64,000 nt of DNA from Buttiauxella noackiae ATCC 51607 (GCF_001654865.1 NZ_LXEO01000015.1:62001-126000), one strand, 5' to 3'; shown: positions 33,764 to 43,619, numbered from the stretch's first letter. Numbers and translations are program-made. Notes: generated from the letters alone by a model not told the origin.

Positions 33764-34789
33764 TCATCCTTCCCCCAGCAGCGGGACCATCGCCGCGCGA
33801 GGCCAGACAGCGGTGACCTGCTGACCAATTTGATAGCGCTCTTCGCTGACGATACGTTGCGGGTTCGCTTCACTGACCAGCAGTTTCTCACCGTCGGCAA
33901 GGCGCAGTTCGAGGCGCGTCGCCGCCCCCTGATAGTGGATCTCCTGAATCATGCCGCTAACGCTGATTCCGCCGCTCTGGCCGGAATGATCGTTGAGAAC
34001 AATATGCTCAGGGCGCAGGGAAAATAGGCCCTCCTCACCGCACACTTTCCCGGCAAGAGCGGGTTGCAACACATTTGATGTACCGACAAAACTGGCCACA
34101 AAAGCTGTGCGCGGCTGCATATACAACTGGCGTGGCGTATCGACCTGTTCAATGCGTCCGTTGTTAAAAACCGCCACGCGGTCGGACATCGACAGCGCTT
34201 CACTTTGATCGTGGGTGACAAAAATAAAAGTGATGCCCAGTTCACGCTGGAGTTTCTTTAGCTCGCCCTGCATCTGTTCACGCAGTTTAAGATCCAGTGC
34301 CCCCAGCGGCTCATCCAGTAACAACACTCGCGGACGATTCACTAACGCTCGTGCCAGTGCCACACGCTGACGTTGACCGCCGGAAAGCTGTGAGGGTTTA
34401 CGTGCATGAACAAAGCCAAGCGCTACGCGTTCCAGTGCTTCCTGCGCTTTACCAAGTCGCGTTTTTTTATCAACACCTTTCACCATCAGTCCATAAGCGA
34501 CGTTTTCCAGCACTGTCATATGGGGGAATAATGCGTAATCCTGGAAGACGGTATTCACATCGCGTTGATAAGGCGGCACGTCTTGTGCCGGTTTGCCAAA
34601 AATCGCGATCTCGCCTGAAGTCACCTGCTCAAAACCGGCAATCAGCCTTAAACAGGTGGTTTTGCCCGAGCCAGAAGGCCCGAGCATAGAGAAAAACTCC
34701 CCGTCATCAATATCAATTGAGACGTTATCGACAGCTCGCACATCACCATAAAGGCGCGAGACGTTTCTGAACTGCACAGCGTACGACAT
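33764..34789 (-). CDS. ydcT: Spermidine/putrescine-type ABC ATPase YdcT
   Basis: A 341-residue PotA-type ATPase. It has Walker A GPSGSGKT, the Q-loop VFQDYALFPH, signature LSGGQRQR, Walker B VLLLDEPLGALD, the switch VTHDQSEA and a C-terminal TOBE domain at about residues 270-335. The start is ATG 34789 (MSYAVQF) with a GGAGGAG site; the longer frame overlaps ydcS. It is the third partner of YdcU/YdcV. Confidence 0.93.
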   Translation of the reverse strand: MSYAVQFRNVSRLYGDVRAVDNVSIDIDDGEFFSMLGPSGSGKTTCLRLIAGFEQVTSGEIAIFGKPAQDVPPYQRDVNTVFQDYALFPHMTVLENVAYGLMVKGVDKKTRLGKAQEALERVALGFVHARKPSQLSGGQRQRVALARALVNRPRVLLLDEPLGALDLKLREQMQGELKKLQRELGITFIFVTHDQSEALSMSDRVAVFNNGRIEQVDTPRQLYMQPRTAFVASFVGTSNVLQPALAGKVCGEEGLFSLRPEHIVLNDHSGQSGGISVSGMIQEIHYQGAATRLELRLADGEKLLVSEANPQRIVSEERYQIGQQVTAVWPRAAMVPLLGEG

Positions 34790-34802
34790 AACTCCTCCAG
34801 GC

Positions 34803-35948
34803 TTAGCGGCCACCCATAATGGCGATATAATCCTGGGTCCAGCGACTGTACGGCACGAATTTACCGCCTTCAGCGATCGGAGTTTTCCAGAACACAATCT
34901 TATCGAAGTAGTTATAACCGTTGGTTTCGCAGCCTTTGTCGCCCAGAAGCGTACTGGCTTTACAACCTTCAGCCACCGCTGGCAGTGAACCAAACCATGC
35001 AGCAACGTCACCCTGCACTTTCGGGGTCAGCGAGTGGTTCATCCATTTGTAGGCACAGTTCATATGTTTTGCATCAGCATGCAGCATGGTGGTATCCGCC
35101 CACCCGGTGACGCCTTCTTTCGGGAATACTGTGGCAATCGGCTGGCCTTCGCCTTTCAGGGCGTTTGCCTGATACGGCCAGGCACTTGAAGCAACCACGC
35201 CTTCATTTTTGAAGTCACTCATCTGCACGGTCGTGTCGTGCCAGTAGCGGTGAATCAACCCATGTTGATCACGCAGTACTTTTAGCACTGCGGCATATTG
35301 TTCTTCGGTCAGCTGGTATGGGTCGGTAATACCCAGTTGCGGTTGGGTGGCTTTGACAAACAGCGCGGCATCGGCAATGTAAATCGGTCCGTCATAAGCC
35401 TGCACACGGCCCTGGTTGGTTTTGCCGTCAGGCAAATCCTGTTTGACGAACACCACGCCCCAGCTGTCAGGTGGTGTCGGGAAGGTTTTGGTGTTGTACA
35501 TCAGCAGGTTCGGCCCCCACTGATATGGCGTGCCGTAAACTTTATCGCCCACGTTAAACCACGATCCTTTCACCAGACGCGGATCGACGTTTTTCCAGTT
35601 TGGGATGAGTGCCGTATTAATCGGCTGTACGCGTTTGCCCATAATCAGGCGTAGAGATGCATCGCCTGACGCGGTAACCAGGTCATAACCGCCCTTCGCC
35701 ATTAAACTGACCATTTCGTCTGAGGTGGCGGCCGTTTTCACGTTCACCTTACAACCGGTCTCTTTTTCGAAATCCGTCACCCAGTTGTACGCTTTATCGG
35801 TATCGCCGCGTTCGATATAACCCGGCCAGGCGATAATATCGAGCTGCCCTTCACCGGGGCCAATTTTGTCTGGAAGCCCTGCCGCCTGTGCAGAAAGCAC
35901 GGTCAAACAGAGGGTGGATAAAGTCCATATAGCCTGTTTTGTACGCAT
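34803..35948 (-). CDS. ydcS: Putrescine/polyamine-binding protein YdcS
   Basis: A 381-residue periplasmic PotD-like receptor with a signal peptide cleaved near residue 22 (SAQA). Conserved stretches are IAWPGYIERGDTDKAYNWV, SGDASLRLIMGKRV, the PYQWGPNLLMYN segment and WTQDYIAIMGGR at the C-terminus. E. coli YdcS binds putrescine and also has polyhydroxybutyrate synthase activity. It is the first gene of ydcSTUVW. In E. coli it directly follows ydcR; here about 9 kb of other genes intervene. Confidence 0.93.
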   Translation of the reverse strand: MRTKQAIWTLSTLCLTVLSAQAAGLPDKIGPGEGQLDIIAWPGYIERGDTDKAYNWVTDFEKETGCKVNVKTAATSDEMVSLMAKGGYDLVTASGDASLRLIMGKRVQPINTALIPNWKNVDPRLVKGSWFNVGDKVYGTPYQWGPNLLMYNTKTFPTPPDSWGVVFVKQDLPDGKTNQGRVQAYDGPIYIADAALFVKATQPQLGITDPYQLTEEQYAAVLKVLRDQHGLIHRYWHDTTVQMSDFKNEGVVASSAWPYQANALKGEGQPIATVFPKEGVTGWADTTMLHADAKHMNCAYKWMNHSLTPKVQGDVAAWFGSLPAVAEGCKASTLLGDKGCETNGYNYFDKIVFWKTPIAEGGKFVPYSRWTQDYIAIMGGR

Positions 35949-36237
35949 TGCTGCTTCTCCTGTCGGAAAGATAAAGGCGGCACCTGATTGGGTTTAGTGC
36001 CGAAAGAGCAAAAAAATCCCCGTACAAAAACAATAGTCTGCGCCAATATAGCCAGCATGCTGGCTTGGGGAAATTTCACCAGGATGTGATATAGGGCGCA
36101 GTAAAGTACACCGCAGAAATTTTCGCCGAGGTAAGATAACTGGATGATTTTTAAAGTGTAGATAGATGTAAGCGAGACGGTGACTCCGCGCTACCGTTTT
36201 TCTCAATTATCGAAATTTCATATGGATGGAGATGAAA

Positions 36238-36624
36238 ATGCAGGTTGCTCATATCGCTGTGTGGACCAATAACCTTGAAGATGCTTGCGCATTCTGGCGT
36301 CAACACTTCAACGCAAAAATTGGTGAGGCATACCATTCGAAGCGCCGCGAAGGGTTTATCTCCCATTTTGTGACGCTGGAAAATGGCCCCGCGCTGGAAT
36401 TGATGACATTACCAGGGCTGGTAGCGAAACCGCCACGCGAAGATAACCGCACCGGCTGGGCACATATTGCCATTAGCCTGGGGTCTGTTGAAGCGGTCGA
36501 TAAGTTGGTGGCAAGTCTTAAACCACTGGGGGCTTTGGTTCACGAAGCTCGCTGGACGGGTGATGGTTTCTACGAGGCGGTGATAGCCGACCCGGATGGC
36601 AATCTGATTGAGATAACGTCTTGA
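36238..36624 (+). CDS. VOC-family protein (glyoxalase/bleomycin resistance fold)
   Basis: A 128-residue vicinal-oxygen-chelate protein. The N-terminal half starts VAHIAVWTNNLEDACAFW, with the first metal His in that strand. The end EAVIADPDGNLIEI holds the usual metal Glu. ATG 36238 is chosen because GGAG lies 6 bp upstream; ATGs at 36226 and 36232 are in frame. Substrates of this family range from methylglyoxal-glutathione to antibiotics, and nothing here narrows it. Confidence 0.8.
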   Translation: MQVAHIAVWTNNLEDACAFWRQHFNAKIGEAYHSKRREGFISHFVTLENGPALELMTLPGLVAKPPREDNRTGWAHIAISLGSVEAVDKLVASLKPLGALVHEARWTGDGFYEAVIADPDGNLIEITS

Positions 36625-36668
36625 TGCTCTATGCTTAGTGCATCTGCGAATCATTAAAAGGAGAAAAA

Positions 36669-37097
36669 ATGACTATTTCCGCACGTAACCAACTCACTGG
36701 AACGGTGAGCCATATTGCTGATGGCGCGGTGAATGACGAAGTTGAACTGACGCTTAACAGTGGCGGTAAGCTGGTGGCGGTTGTGACGCGCTCCAGCAAA
36801 GAAGCGTTAGGGTTAAAACCGGGTAAAGAAGCCATCGCGCTGATTAAAGCCCCTTGGGTCATGCTGGCCACCGAAGATTGCGGTTTACAGTTTTCGGCCC
36901 GCAATCAATTCCCAGGGAAAGTACGCTCCCTTGCGCGCGGTGCGGTGAATACCACAGTAAGTATTGCCACTGATGGCGGCGCTGAATTAACTGCGATTGT
37001 GACCAACGAAGCCGCCGATGACATGGCGCTGAAAGACGGCAGCCGTTTGATCGCCTTAGTCAAAGCCTCATCCGTGCTGCTGGCAGTGAAAAAGTAA
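36669..37097 (+). CDS. Di-Mop molybdate-binding protein (ModG/MopII-like)
   Basis: A 142-residue cytoplasmic protein made of two tandem Mop (TOBE) domains, residues 3-67 and 72-138. Each starts SARNQ(L/F)xGxV and ends (I/V)KA(P/S)xVxLA. Such proteins (ModG, Mop) assemble into oligomers that store or buffer molybdate or tungstate oxyanions. An AAAGGAG site precedes the ATG. It is not linked to modABC or a molybdoenzyme gene in this window. A duplicated hairpin terminator follows. Confidence 0.88.
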   Translation: MTISARNQLTGTVSHIADGAVNDEVELTLNSGGKLVAVVTRSSKEALGLKPGKEAIALIKAPWVMLATEDCGLQFSARNQFPGKVRSLARGAVNTTVSIATDGGAELTAIVTNEAADDMALKDGSRLIALVKASSVLLAVKK

Positions 37098-37102
37098 TAA
37101 AC

Positions 37103-37122
37103 CAGGGCCGATAACGGCCCTG
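37103..37122 (+). terminator. Terminator hairpin, copy 1
   Basis: The perfect palindromic hairpin CAGGGCCG-ATAA-CGGCCCTG begins 5 bp after the di-Mop gene. An identical 20-bp copy lies at 37256-37275, beyond a REP element. Confidence 0.6.
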
Positions 37123-37155
37123 CCAGATTGCTGAAAAAGAGTGATGACCGGGTTT

Positions 37156-37233
37156 TGTAGGGTGGATAAGCATTAGCGTCATCCACCGTTTTGGCCCGTT
37201 TTGTCGGATGACGCTACGCTTATCCGACCTACG
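37156..37233. repeat. REP-type repeat pair
   Basis: A GTAGGGTGGATAAGC...CATCCACC unit is followed by a GTCGGATGACGC...TTATCCGACCTACG unit. It is the same family as the copies at 16.9 and 22.5 kb, with the order of units reversed compared with 16.9 kb. Confidence 0.7.
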
Positions 37234-37255
37234 AAAAGGTTTGTCATTAGTCTCC

Positions 37256-37275
37256 CAGGGCCGATAACGGCCCTG
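37256..37275. terminator. Terminator hairpin, copy 2
   Basis: An exact second copy of CAGGGCCG-ATAA-CGGCCCTG, followed by GTTTTC. It may end benD transcripts on the opposite strand or be the original terminator of the di-Mop gene. Confidence 0.6.
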
Positions 37276-37287
37276 GTTTTCACGCTC

Positions 37288-38061
37288 TTATCCCAAATCC
37301 CCACCACCTACCGGAAGAATAGTCCCGGTGATATAGCTTGCCTCGTCACTTGCCAGAAATAAAATGGCATTAGCCTGTTCAGCGAGCGTGCCATAACGAT
37401 GCATCAGGCTGCTCTCTTTGGTTTGATCGACCACCTGCTGATACCACTCCTGTTCCTGCGGGCCTGGCTGCTCCTGGTTACGAGGTGTCAGGCGCGCAGG
37501 CGCGTCGGTACCGCCCGGTGCCGTGGCATTAATACGGATGCCACTTCCCGTATACTCCATCGCCAACGATTGTGTTAACGCATTTACCCCACCTTTGGCG
37601 GCGGAATATGGCACACGGTTAACCCCACGCGTAGCCACAGAAGAAACATTCACAATCGCGCCGCGTTGTTGGGTGAGCATGTAAGGCAAAACGGCGCGGC
37701 ATCCCCACAACGTGGGAAATAACGAGCGTCGGATTTCCGCTTCAATTTGCTCCGCCTGATACTCAGCAAAAGGGCGAGCCCAAATAGTCCCGCCGACGTT
37801 ATTAACCAGCACGTCAATCACGCCAAAATGCAAATGAGCCTCACTCATGGCCTGTTCAGTGCTTTGCCATTGTTCAAGGTCGGCCTCAATAGCCAACACA
37901 TCTCCACCTTGTTGACGCAAGTTGTGCGCAAGTTCGTGAACGTAGCGAGCACGGTCAATCAGCACCAGTCGCGCCCCTTCTTTAACGGCTTGTTCAGCAA
38001 CCTGGCGGCCAATGCCCTGAGCCGCTCCGGTAATAACCATCACTTTATTATGAAATCGCAT
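37288..38061 (-). CDS. benD: Benzoate cis-diol dehydrogenase BenD
   Basis: A 257-residue short-chain dehydrogenase that oxidises and decarboxylates benzoate 1,2-cis-dihydrodiol to catechol. It has the NAD motif TGAAQGIGRQ, NNVGG, the catalytic Ser in NVSSVA and the catalytic YSAAKGG. The end YITGTILPVGGG is typical of SDRs. It is the last gene of the cat-ben operon, 9 bp after benC, with an AAGGAG site. Confidence 0.92.
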   Translation of the reverse strand: MRFHNKVMVITGAAQGIGRQVAEQAVKEGARLVLIDRARYVHELAHNLRQQGGDVLAIEADLEQWQSTEQAMSEAHLHFGVIDVLVNNVGGTIWARPFAEYQAEQIEAEIRRSLFPTLWGCRAVLPYMLTQQRGAIVNVSSVATRGVNRVPYSAAKGGVNALTQSLAMEYTGSGIRINATAPGGTDAPARLTPRNQEQPGPQEQEWYQQVVDQTKESSLMHRYGTLAEQANAILFLASDEASYITGTILPVGGGDLG

Positions 38062-38070
38062 TATGGCTCC

Positions 38071-39099
38071 TTAGGCTGCCGCGTTATCCGTTGCATTCTG
38101 GCTGGGCGTGAATTTTTCGTAATGGAAATTCGCCGGAGTGATTTGACGCTCACGGAAGCTGCGTAAAACCGCATCAACCATTGGAGGTGGGCCGCACAGA
38201 TACACATCCACCTCACCCTGATTAAGCAACTCCTCACTGAAGTGATCGGTGACATAGCCTTTTTGTGGGCAGGTGGAAGCCTCATCGGTCACTACCGGTA
38301 GCCAGGTCAAATTTGGCAAACGAGCGGCCAGTTCGTTAAGCGCCTCAACCATCACCAGGTCGGTATCTTTCGTCACACCATAAAGCAGCGTAATCGGCTG
38401 TTCAGCGGGCGTTTTCGCCAATTGCCTGAGCATGGCGAGAAACGGAGCCAGCCCTGTACCACCGGCCAGCATCAAAATAGGTCGTAACGCCGGGCGCAGA
38501 TAAAAACTGCCCATTGGACCTGTGAGCGTTAATACATCTCCGGCTTTCGCATGCTGCCCAAGCCAGGTACTCATCATGCCGCCGGGAACATTGCGAATGA
38601 GAAAACTGGCCTGCGTATCACCGGGTAGTGAACTAAATGAATAGGCGCGCACCTGCGTCCCTCCGGGGATCTGGATATTGACGTACTGCCCCGGCAGGAA
38701 ATCGACTCCCTTATCCAGGGCAATGACCAGCTCTATCGCGCTGGGCGTCAGTGCTTCACTGCGTATTACCGTCCCCTCGAAACTGCCGATACCTGTTTTG
38801 CAGGCAGCTGCGGGCACTGGCACATCAATCACACAATCAGAATCAGGCACCATCTGACAGGTTAGAACCAGTCGCTGTTGTGCTTCATCTTCGGAGAGCG
38901 CATCTTCAAGAAAATCGTCACCGAGATTGTACTCTCCGCTCGCACAGTGGCATTTACAGGTGCCACATACGCCATCAGAGCAATCCATCGGTAAATTCAC
39001 TTTCTGGCGATAGGCCGCATCCAGCACCTTTTCACCCACATTGCAGGAAATAAAACGCGTGACCCCATCTTCAAAGTTGAGGGCGATGTTAAAGCTCAT
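38071..39099 (-). CDS. benC: Benzoate 1,2-dioxygenase reductase BenC
   Basis: A 342-residue electron-transfer flavoprotein. An N-terminal plant-type 2Fe-2S ferredoxin domain has Cys clusters at CSDGVCGTCKC and LTCQM. The FAD domain (RAYSFSS) and NAD domain (LAGGTGLAPFLAML, then YLCGPPPMVDAV) follow. It passes electrons from NADH to the BenAB oxygenase. The gene lies 14 bp after benB. Confidence 0.94.
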   Translation of the reverse strand: MSFNIALNFEDGVTRFISCNVGEKVLDAAYRQKVNLPMDCSDGVCGTCKCHCASGEYNLGDDFLEDALSEDEAQQRLVLTCQMVPDSDCVIDVPVPAAACKTGIGSFEGTVIRSEALTPSAIELVIALDKGVDFLPGQYVNIQIPGGTQVRAYSFSSLPGDTQASFLIRNVPGGMMSTWLGQHAKAGDVLTLTGPMGSFYLRPALRPILMLAGGTGLAPFLAMLRQLAKTPAEQPITLLYGVTKDTDLVMVEALNELAARLPNLTWLPVVTDEASTCPQKGYVTDHFSEELLNQGEVDVYLCGPPPMVDAVLRSFRERQITPANFHYEKFTPSQNATDNAAA

Positions 39100-39113
39100 G
39101 GCATTACCTCTTC

Positions 39114-39602
39114 TCAGACGTGATAGATGTCGATCACCTGACGAATGTAATCGTTATTCAGATGAATGGTTTTGCGTGTGATTTGCGGACGACTTTCGCT
39201 CAAATCCAGGGTGCAATATGTGGTGCCAAAGAAATAACCACTCTGCTGATAGCGGTGGCTATGAGTCACCCAGTTGTAGCGCACATCTACGCAGTTACCG
39301 TTTTGGCTTACAATGGCGATATTTGACAGCATATGCGTAGTCCGTGGCTCGGGTGTACTGGCACCGGAGCGCTCCGTTTTAATGCGATATACACGGTCTT
39401 CCAGCCCCTGGCGGTTTGGGTAAAAAATCAGTGAAATCTGGCTATAGGGGTCGGTGGTGAGTTGGTCGTCATCACCCCAGGCTGGCATCCAGTACACCAC
39501 TTTCGGGCTGTAGCAGCTTATCCATTCATCCCACTGACGATCGTCTAACAAACTCGCTTCATAATAGAGAAACTGGCTGATGGCATTGATATCCAGGCTC
39601 AT
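39114..39602 (-). CDS. benB: Benzoate 1,2-dioxygenase small subunit BenB
   Basis: A 162-residue beta subunit of an aromatic-ring-hydroxylating dioxygenase: [18 protein letters not shown] at the N-terminus, [15 protein letters not shown] and the C-terminal end [20 protein letters not shown]. It is structural in the alpha3-beta3 oxygenase. It overlaps benA by 4 bp (ATGA). Confidence 0.93.
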   Translation of the reverse strand: MSLDINAISQFLYYEASLLDDRQWDEWISCYSPKVVYWMPAWGDDDQLTTDPYSQISLIFYPNRQGLEDRVYRIKTERSGASTPEPRTTHMLSNIAIVSQNGNCVDVRYNWVTHSHRYQQSGYFFGTTYCTLDLSESRPQITRKTIHLNNDYIRQVIDIYHV

Positions 39603-40984
39603 GGCATCACCTCCACGCGTTGGGTAATGGAGGCGTCGTAACTGCGTTGCTCTTTTTCAATCGCGGCCAACATGGTTTGTTGCCAGTGATGGTGGTGCGC
39701 GATATACAACGCTTCGTCTTCGGAACGTATGCCGCTCATTTGCGGCACAAACCCTGCTTTCTGGGCATGTTCATCAGGTCCATAAACCCAATGTTGCGCC
39801 CCACGACTCAGATCGCTCCACTCCAGGTTTTGCCCCAGATAACCGTTCTGGCAGGCGCGGAACTCTTCCAAATCATCCGGCGTACCCATCCCACTGACAT
39901 TAAAGAAATCTTCGTATTGGCGAATACGTGTGGCACGAGTTTCAGGGGCTTCCCCTTTGGGCGCAAAACAATAGATGGTCACTTCGGTTTTATCCACCGC
40001 CAGAGGGCGGATGACACGGATCTGCGTGGAGAACTGATCCATCAGGTAAACATTGGGATACAGGCATAGATTGCGCGTTTCATTCACCATTTGGTCGGCT
40101 CGTAACTCACCAAACTGGGCAGTCAGACGGTCACGCTCGGCAAATACCGGACGTACCTGCGGGTTAAGTGCCCGCGTCCAGAGCAGCATGTGTCCGTGTT
40201 CAAAACCGTAGCCACCGCCAATGCTTTTCGACCAGCCATTGGCGTCTACCGCCTGCGTCCCCTCTTCTTCATAATTGCGGCGCGACATGGTCGAGGCGTA
40301 ATTCCAGTGGACGACACTGACGTGATAGCCATCGGCGCCATTTTCAGCACCCAGTTTCCAGTTACCCTCATAAATGTAACTCGATGCACCTTGCAGAACT
40401 TCGAGTCCATCAGGTGCCTGATCGACTATCAGATCGATGATTTTTAGCGTTTCACCGAGATAATCATTAAGCGGCATCACATCTTCTGAAAGGCTGCCAA
40501 ACAGGAACCCGCGATATGACTCAAAGCGCGGGAGCTTTTTAAGGTCGTGGGAACCGTGTTGTTTAAAGTTTCCCGGATAGCCACCCACGCTTTCATCTTT
40601 GGCTTTTAGTAATTTACCGTTATTGCTAAACGTCCAACCGTGGAATGGGCAGGTAAATGAGCTTTTATTACCTGCTTTACGGCGGCATAACATGGCACCA
40701 CGGTGTGCACAGCTATTAATTAAACCGTGTAATTCACTCTTTTTATCACGCGTAATAATGACAGGTTGTCTACCAAGCGTTAACGTAAAATAATCACCAG
40801 GCTCAGGAATTTGGCTTTCGTGTGCCAGATAGACCCACCCTCCTTCAAATATATGTTTCATTTCGAGCTCAAACAGTTGCTCATCAATAAAAATATTCCT
40901 GTTGTAGCGATAAATATCATTTTCACGATCAACAATTAACGCATTGCCGATTTTTTTCTTTAATAAATCCAGTTTGTTTTGCAT
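39599..40984 (-). CDS. benA: Benzoate 1,2-dioxygenase large subunit BenA
   Basis: A 461-residue catalytic alpha subunit. The Rieske cluster is at about residues 93-116 (CAHRGAMLC, then CPFHGW). The mononuclear iron region is at about 215-235 ([13 protein letters not shown]). The length and blocks match BenA rather than toluate XylX, but substituted benzoates cannot be excluded. It hydroxylates benzoate to the 1,2-cis-diol. A GGGAGA site precedes the ATG. It follows catA after about 90 bp. Confidence 0.94.
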   Translation of the reverse strand: MQNKLDLLKKKIGNALIVDRENDIYRYNRNIFIDEQLFELEMKHIFEGGWVYLAHESQIPEPGDYFTLTLGRQPVIITRDKKSELHGLINSCAHRGAMLCRRKAGNKSSFTCPFHGWTFSNNGKLLKAKDESVGGYPGNFKQHGSHDLKKLPRFESYRGFLFGSLSEDVMPLNDYLGETLKIIDLIVDQAPDGLEVLQGASSYIYEGNWKLGAENGADGYHVSVVHWNYASTMSRRNYEEEGTQAVDANGWSKSIGGGYGFEHGHMLLWTRALNPQVRPVFAERDRLTAQFGELRADQMVNETRNLCLYPNVYLMDQFSTQIRVIRPLAVDKTEVTIYCFAPKGEAPETRATRIRQYEDFFNVSGMGTPDDLEEFRACQNGYLGQNLEWSDLSRGAQHWVYGPDEHAQKAGFVPQMSGIRSEDEALYIAHHHHWQQTMLAAIEKEQRSYDASITQRVEVMP

Positions 40985-41072
40985 AGCTTAATCTCCCGTT
41001 GGGGATCTTTTATTTCGCGATGTAATGTATGGCCTGAGGTGAAAGCGGTGCCAGCTTATGCTGGCACTCTTA

Positions 41073-41999
41073 TTATTCTTTGGCGCGCAGGCGAGTGATG
41101 CGGGACTCTTCTTCTGGTGAATGAGAAACGCAAAGCGTGAAGTCAAAATTCACTTCGGTATGCGGGCCATTCAAGCCTCGCGTTTTAATAATCTGTGTAT
41201 CATTCACTTCTACCGGATCGGCAATTAATCCGTCACGGGTTGCAAAGGCAAAATCATCCCATAGATATTTATCACCACTGAGATTGATCTGGCTGGTGAG
41301 ATGTTTATGACCTGGAGCGGAAACAAAGAAATGAATATGCGCGGGACGATTTCCGTGACGTCCTAAACCATTCAATAGGTGCTGTGTCGGACCATTCGGT
41401 GGGCAACCGTAGCCTGACGGTACAATACTTTGCACACTGTAACGCCCATCACTACCGGTTTTAATGCGGCGACGCAGATTGTATTCGCTCTGGCTTTGGT
41501 CGAAGAAGGAGTAGTTACCCAGCGTATTGGCGTGCCAGATATCAACCACAGCATTTGCCACCGGGTTGCCTTTCGTGTCACGCACAGTTCCGAACAGCCA
41601 CATGGTTTTACCCTGGTCCTTCCCATCATCCATACGATCATGGCCCTGAGAAAGTGGCGCATTAGCAACATACAGCGGCCCTTCAATGGTACGTGGTGTG
41701 CCGGTTTCAATCTCAGCTGCGGCATCCAGAGCATCCTGACGTAAATCCAGATAGTGCTCAATGCCAAGGCCTGCGGCTAATAATGCCGCCTCTTTGCTGC
41801 CACCCAACTCGTGCAGGTAATTAACTGCGTGCCAGAACTCTTCTTCGGTAACATTAAAATCATCAATCAACGCACAGATATTTTCTAACATGCGATGGAT
41901 AATATTTTTAAAACGCTCATCGCCCTCCGCACTATTTAAACCGGCGCTCTCTCTTAATAATGCTTGCACTTCTGGTTGGTTAATGAAGTTCTTTGTCAT
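41073..41999 (-). CDS. catA: Catechol 1,2-dioxygenase CatA
   Basis: A 308-residue intradiol non-haem Fe(III) dioxygenase that opens catechol to cis,cis-muconate. The N-terminal helical dimerisation domain (about residues 1-110) is followed by the catalytic sandwich with GPLYVANAP, VDIWHANTLGNYSFFD, the RRRIKTGSDGRYSVQSIVPSGYG region and RPAHIHFFVSAPGHKHLTSQ. These hold the two Tyr and two His iron ligands. It sits between catC and benA. Confidence 0.94.
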   Translation of the reverse strand: MTKNFINQPEVQALLRESAGLNSAEGDERFKNIIHRMLENICALIDDFNVTEEEFWHAVNYLHELGGSKEAALLAAGLGIEHYLDLRQDALDAAAEIETGTPRTIEGPLYVANAPLSQGHDRMDDGKDQGKTMWLFGTVRDTKGNPVANAVVDIWHANTLGNYSFFDQSQSEYNLRRRIKTGSDGRYSVQSIVPSGYGCPPNGPTQHLLNGLGRHGNRPAHIHFFVSAPGHKHLTSQINLSGDKYLWDDFAFATRDGLIADPVEVNDTQIIKTRGLNGPHTEVNFDFTLCVSHSPEEESRITRLRAKE

Positions 42000-42077
42000 A
42001 ATAATTGTCTCATTGCTTATTTGTAGGGAGCCATGCCCTAAAAAAAGAGCACGACTAAGATAGATTATTATTGTTAT

Positions 42078-42368
42078 TTACTTATCGTCGTTACGAATTG
42101 ATGATGGATGGCGACACAAAGCATCCACTTGAATATCCATATAAGGATAAAGTGGTAGTCCCATTAATATTTCGTGCAATTCATCGGCATCTTTAACATC
42201 AAAAATGCTAACATTTGAATACAGACCAGCAACGCGCCAGATATGCCGCCATTTACCTTCTTGCTGTAAAGCTTGTGAATAGGCTTTTTCTTTCGCTTTA
42301 ATTTCTGTCGCCGTTGTTACCGGCATATCTGGCGGAATATTTACCGTCATTTCAACTTTAAATAACAT
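42078..42368 (-). CDS. catC: Muconolactone delta-isomerase CatC
   Basis: A 96-residue enzyme, the usual CatC length, converting muconolactone to 3-oxoadipate enol-lactone. It begins MLFKVEMTVNIPPDMP, with EKAYSQALQQEGKWRHIWRVAG and LPLYPYMDIQVDALCRHPSS. ATG 42368 has a GAGGAGAA site; the longer frame overlaps catB coding sequence. The downstream steps (catD, pcaIJF) are not in the window. Confidence 0.94.
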   Translation of the reverse strand: MLFKVEMTVNIPPDMPVTTATEIKAKEKAYSQALQQEGKWRHIWRVAGLYSNVSIFDVKDADELHEILMGLPLYPYMDIQVDALCRHPSSIRNDDK

Positions 42369-42378
42369 CTCATTCTCC

Positions 42379-43497
42379 TCATTCCTTGCGGCGATAATAG
42401 TTGAGCTTATCTTCATCAATGGTTACGCCAAGCCCTGGAGTCTGAGGCAATTCGACGGAACTATTGGAAAAATGCAGCGGGTTCTCAACAATGTCATCTT
42501 TCAATAATAGAGGGCCGAACATTTCAGTCCCCCACTGCAATGGCAGCGTTGACCAGGCATGTAAAGAGGCAACTGTACCGACAGTGCCTTCCAGCATCGT
42601 CCCGCCATACAAACCGATTCCCGCAGCCTGAGCCACATGGGCCAGCCTCAACACGCTAGCCGGGCCACCTGATTTAGCAATTTTCAACGCGTATGCGCCA
42701 ATAAAACCACGGCGGGCAATATCAAAACCGTCATCACTGCTGGCAACCGCTTCGTCGGCAAGGATAGCAGCTCGGCAATGCTGGCTAAGATGCACCAGTG
42801 CTTCCCGGTTTTGCGCCGCCACCGGCTGTTCAATAAGATCAATACCCATTGCATCAAGCTCAGCGCAACCGCGCACGGCGGTGCTGGTGTCCCACGCCTG
42901 ATTCACATCAACGCGAATGCTGGCACGATCGCCAAGTGCATCCACAATGGCACGGGTGTGTTGCATATCGGTGTGATAATCCCGCGCTCCAATTTTAAGT
43001 TTGAAGGCGTTATGCCGCCCTTCTGCCAGCAGCTTTTCACCTTCTGCAATGTCTTTACTGGTGTCGCCGCTGGCCAGCGTCCATAAAACCGGAAGTTTCG
43101 TGGTCAGAGCACCACCCAACAGCGAACTTATCGGCAGACCCAACGCTTTTCCCTGCGCATCGAGCAGTGCGGTTTCAATGGCGGATTTAGCGAAGGTATT
43201 GCCACGCACGCACTTGTTCATCAGCGCCACAAGGGCATTCACATTACCTGCTGCCTGCCCGATGAGCAGTGGCGCAAGATAGGTATCAATTGCCGATTTG
43301 ATAGCTTCCGGACTTTCCACGCCGTAACTCAGGCCGCCAATGGTTGTCGCTTCGCCAATCCCGACAATACCGTCTGAGCGAGTCAGACGCAGGATAACCA
43401 AAGTCTGGCATCCCATAGTGGTCATGGAGAGTTTATGTGGCCGGATGGTCGGCAGGTCAACAATCACGGTGTCGAGTTGTTCGATAGTGGCGCTCAT
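42379..43497 (-). CDS. catB: Muconate cycloisomerase CatB
   Basis: A 372-residue enolase-superfamily enzyme turning cis,cis-muconate to muconolactone. The catalytic KxK motif appears as FKLKIG. Metal ligands are in IRVDVNQAW, LIEQPV and ILADEAVAS, with the second Lys in ALKIAKSGG. The start is ATG 43497 with a GGGAAGAG site. It is the first gene of catBCA-benABCD and is divergent from an IclR regulator. Confidence 0.94.
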   Translation of the reverse strand: MSATIEQLDTVIVDLPTIRPHKLSMTTMGCQTLVILRLTRSDGIVGIGEATTIGGLSYGVESPEAIKSAIDTYLAPLLIGQAAGNVNALVALMNKCVRGNTFAKSAIETALLDAQGKALGLPISSLLGGALTTKLPVLWTLASGDTSKDIAEGEKLLAEGRHNAFKLKIGARDYHTDMQHTRAIVDALGDRASIRVDVNQAWDTSTAVRGCAELDAMGIDLIEQPVAAQNREALVHLSQHCRAAILADEAVASSDDGFDIARRGFIGAYALKIAKSGGPASVLRLAHVAQAAGIGLYGGTMLEGTVGTVASLHAWSTLPLQWGTEMFGPLLLKDDIVENPLHFSNSSVELPQTPGLGVTIDEDKLNYYRRKE

Positions 43498-43619
43498 ATC
43501 TCTTCCCTTGGGCACTTTTATAATCAGATAGTTATCACCCTTCGTTGCGGGTAAATTACCCCTGCAACCTTAGCGGTGTTTTCTGACAATAGGAGTTCAC
43601 TCGACCCGGCGTCAACGGC

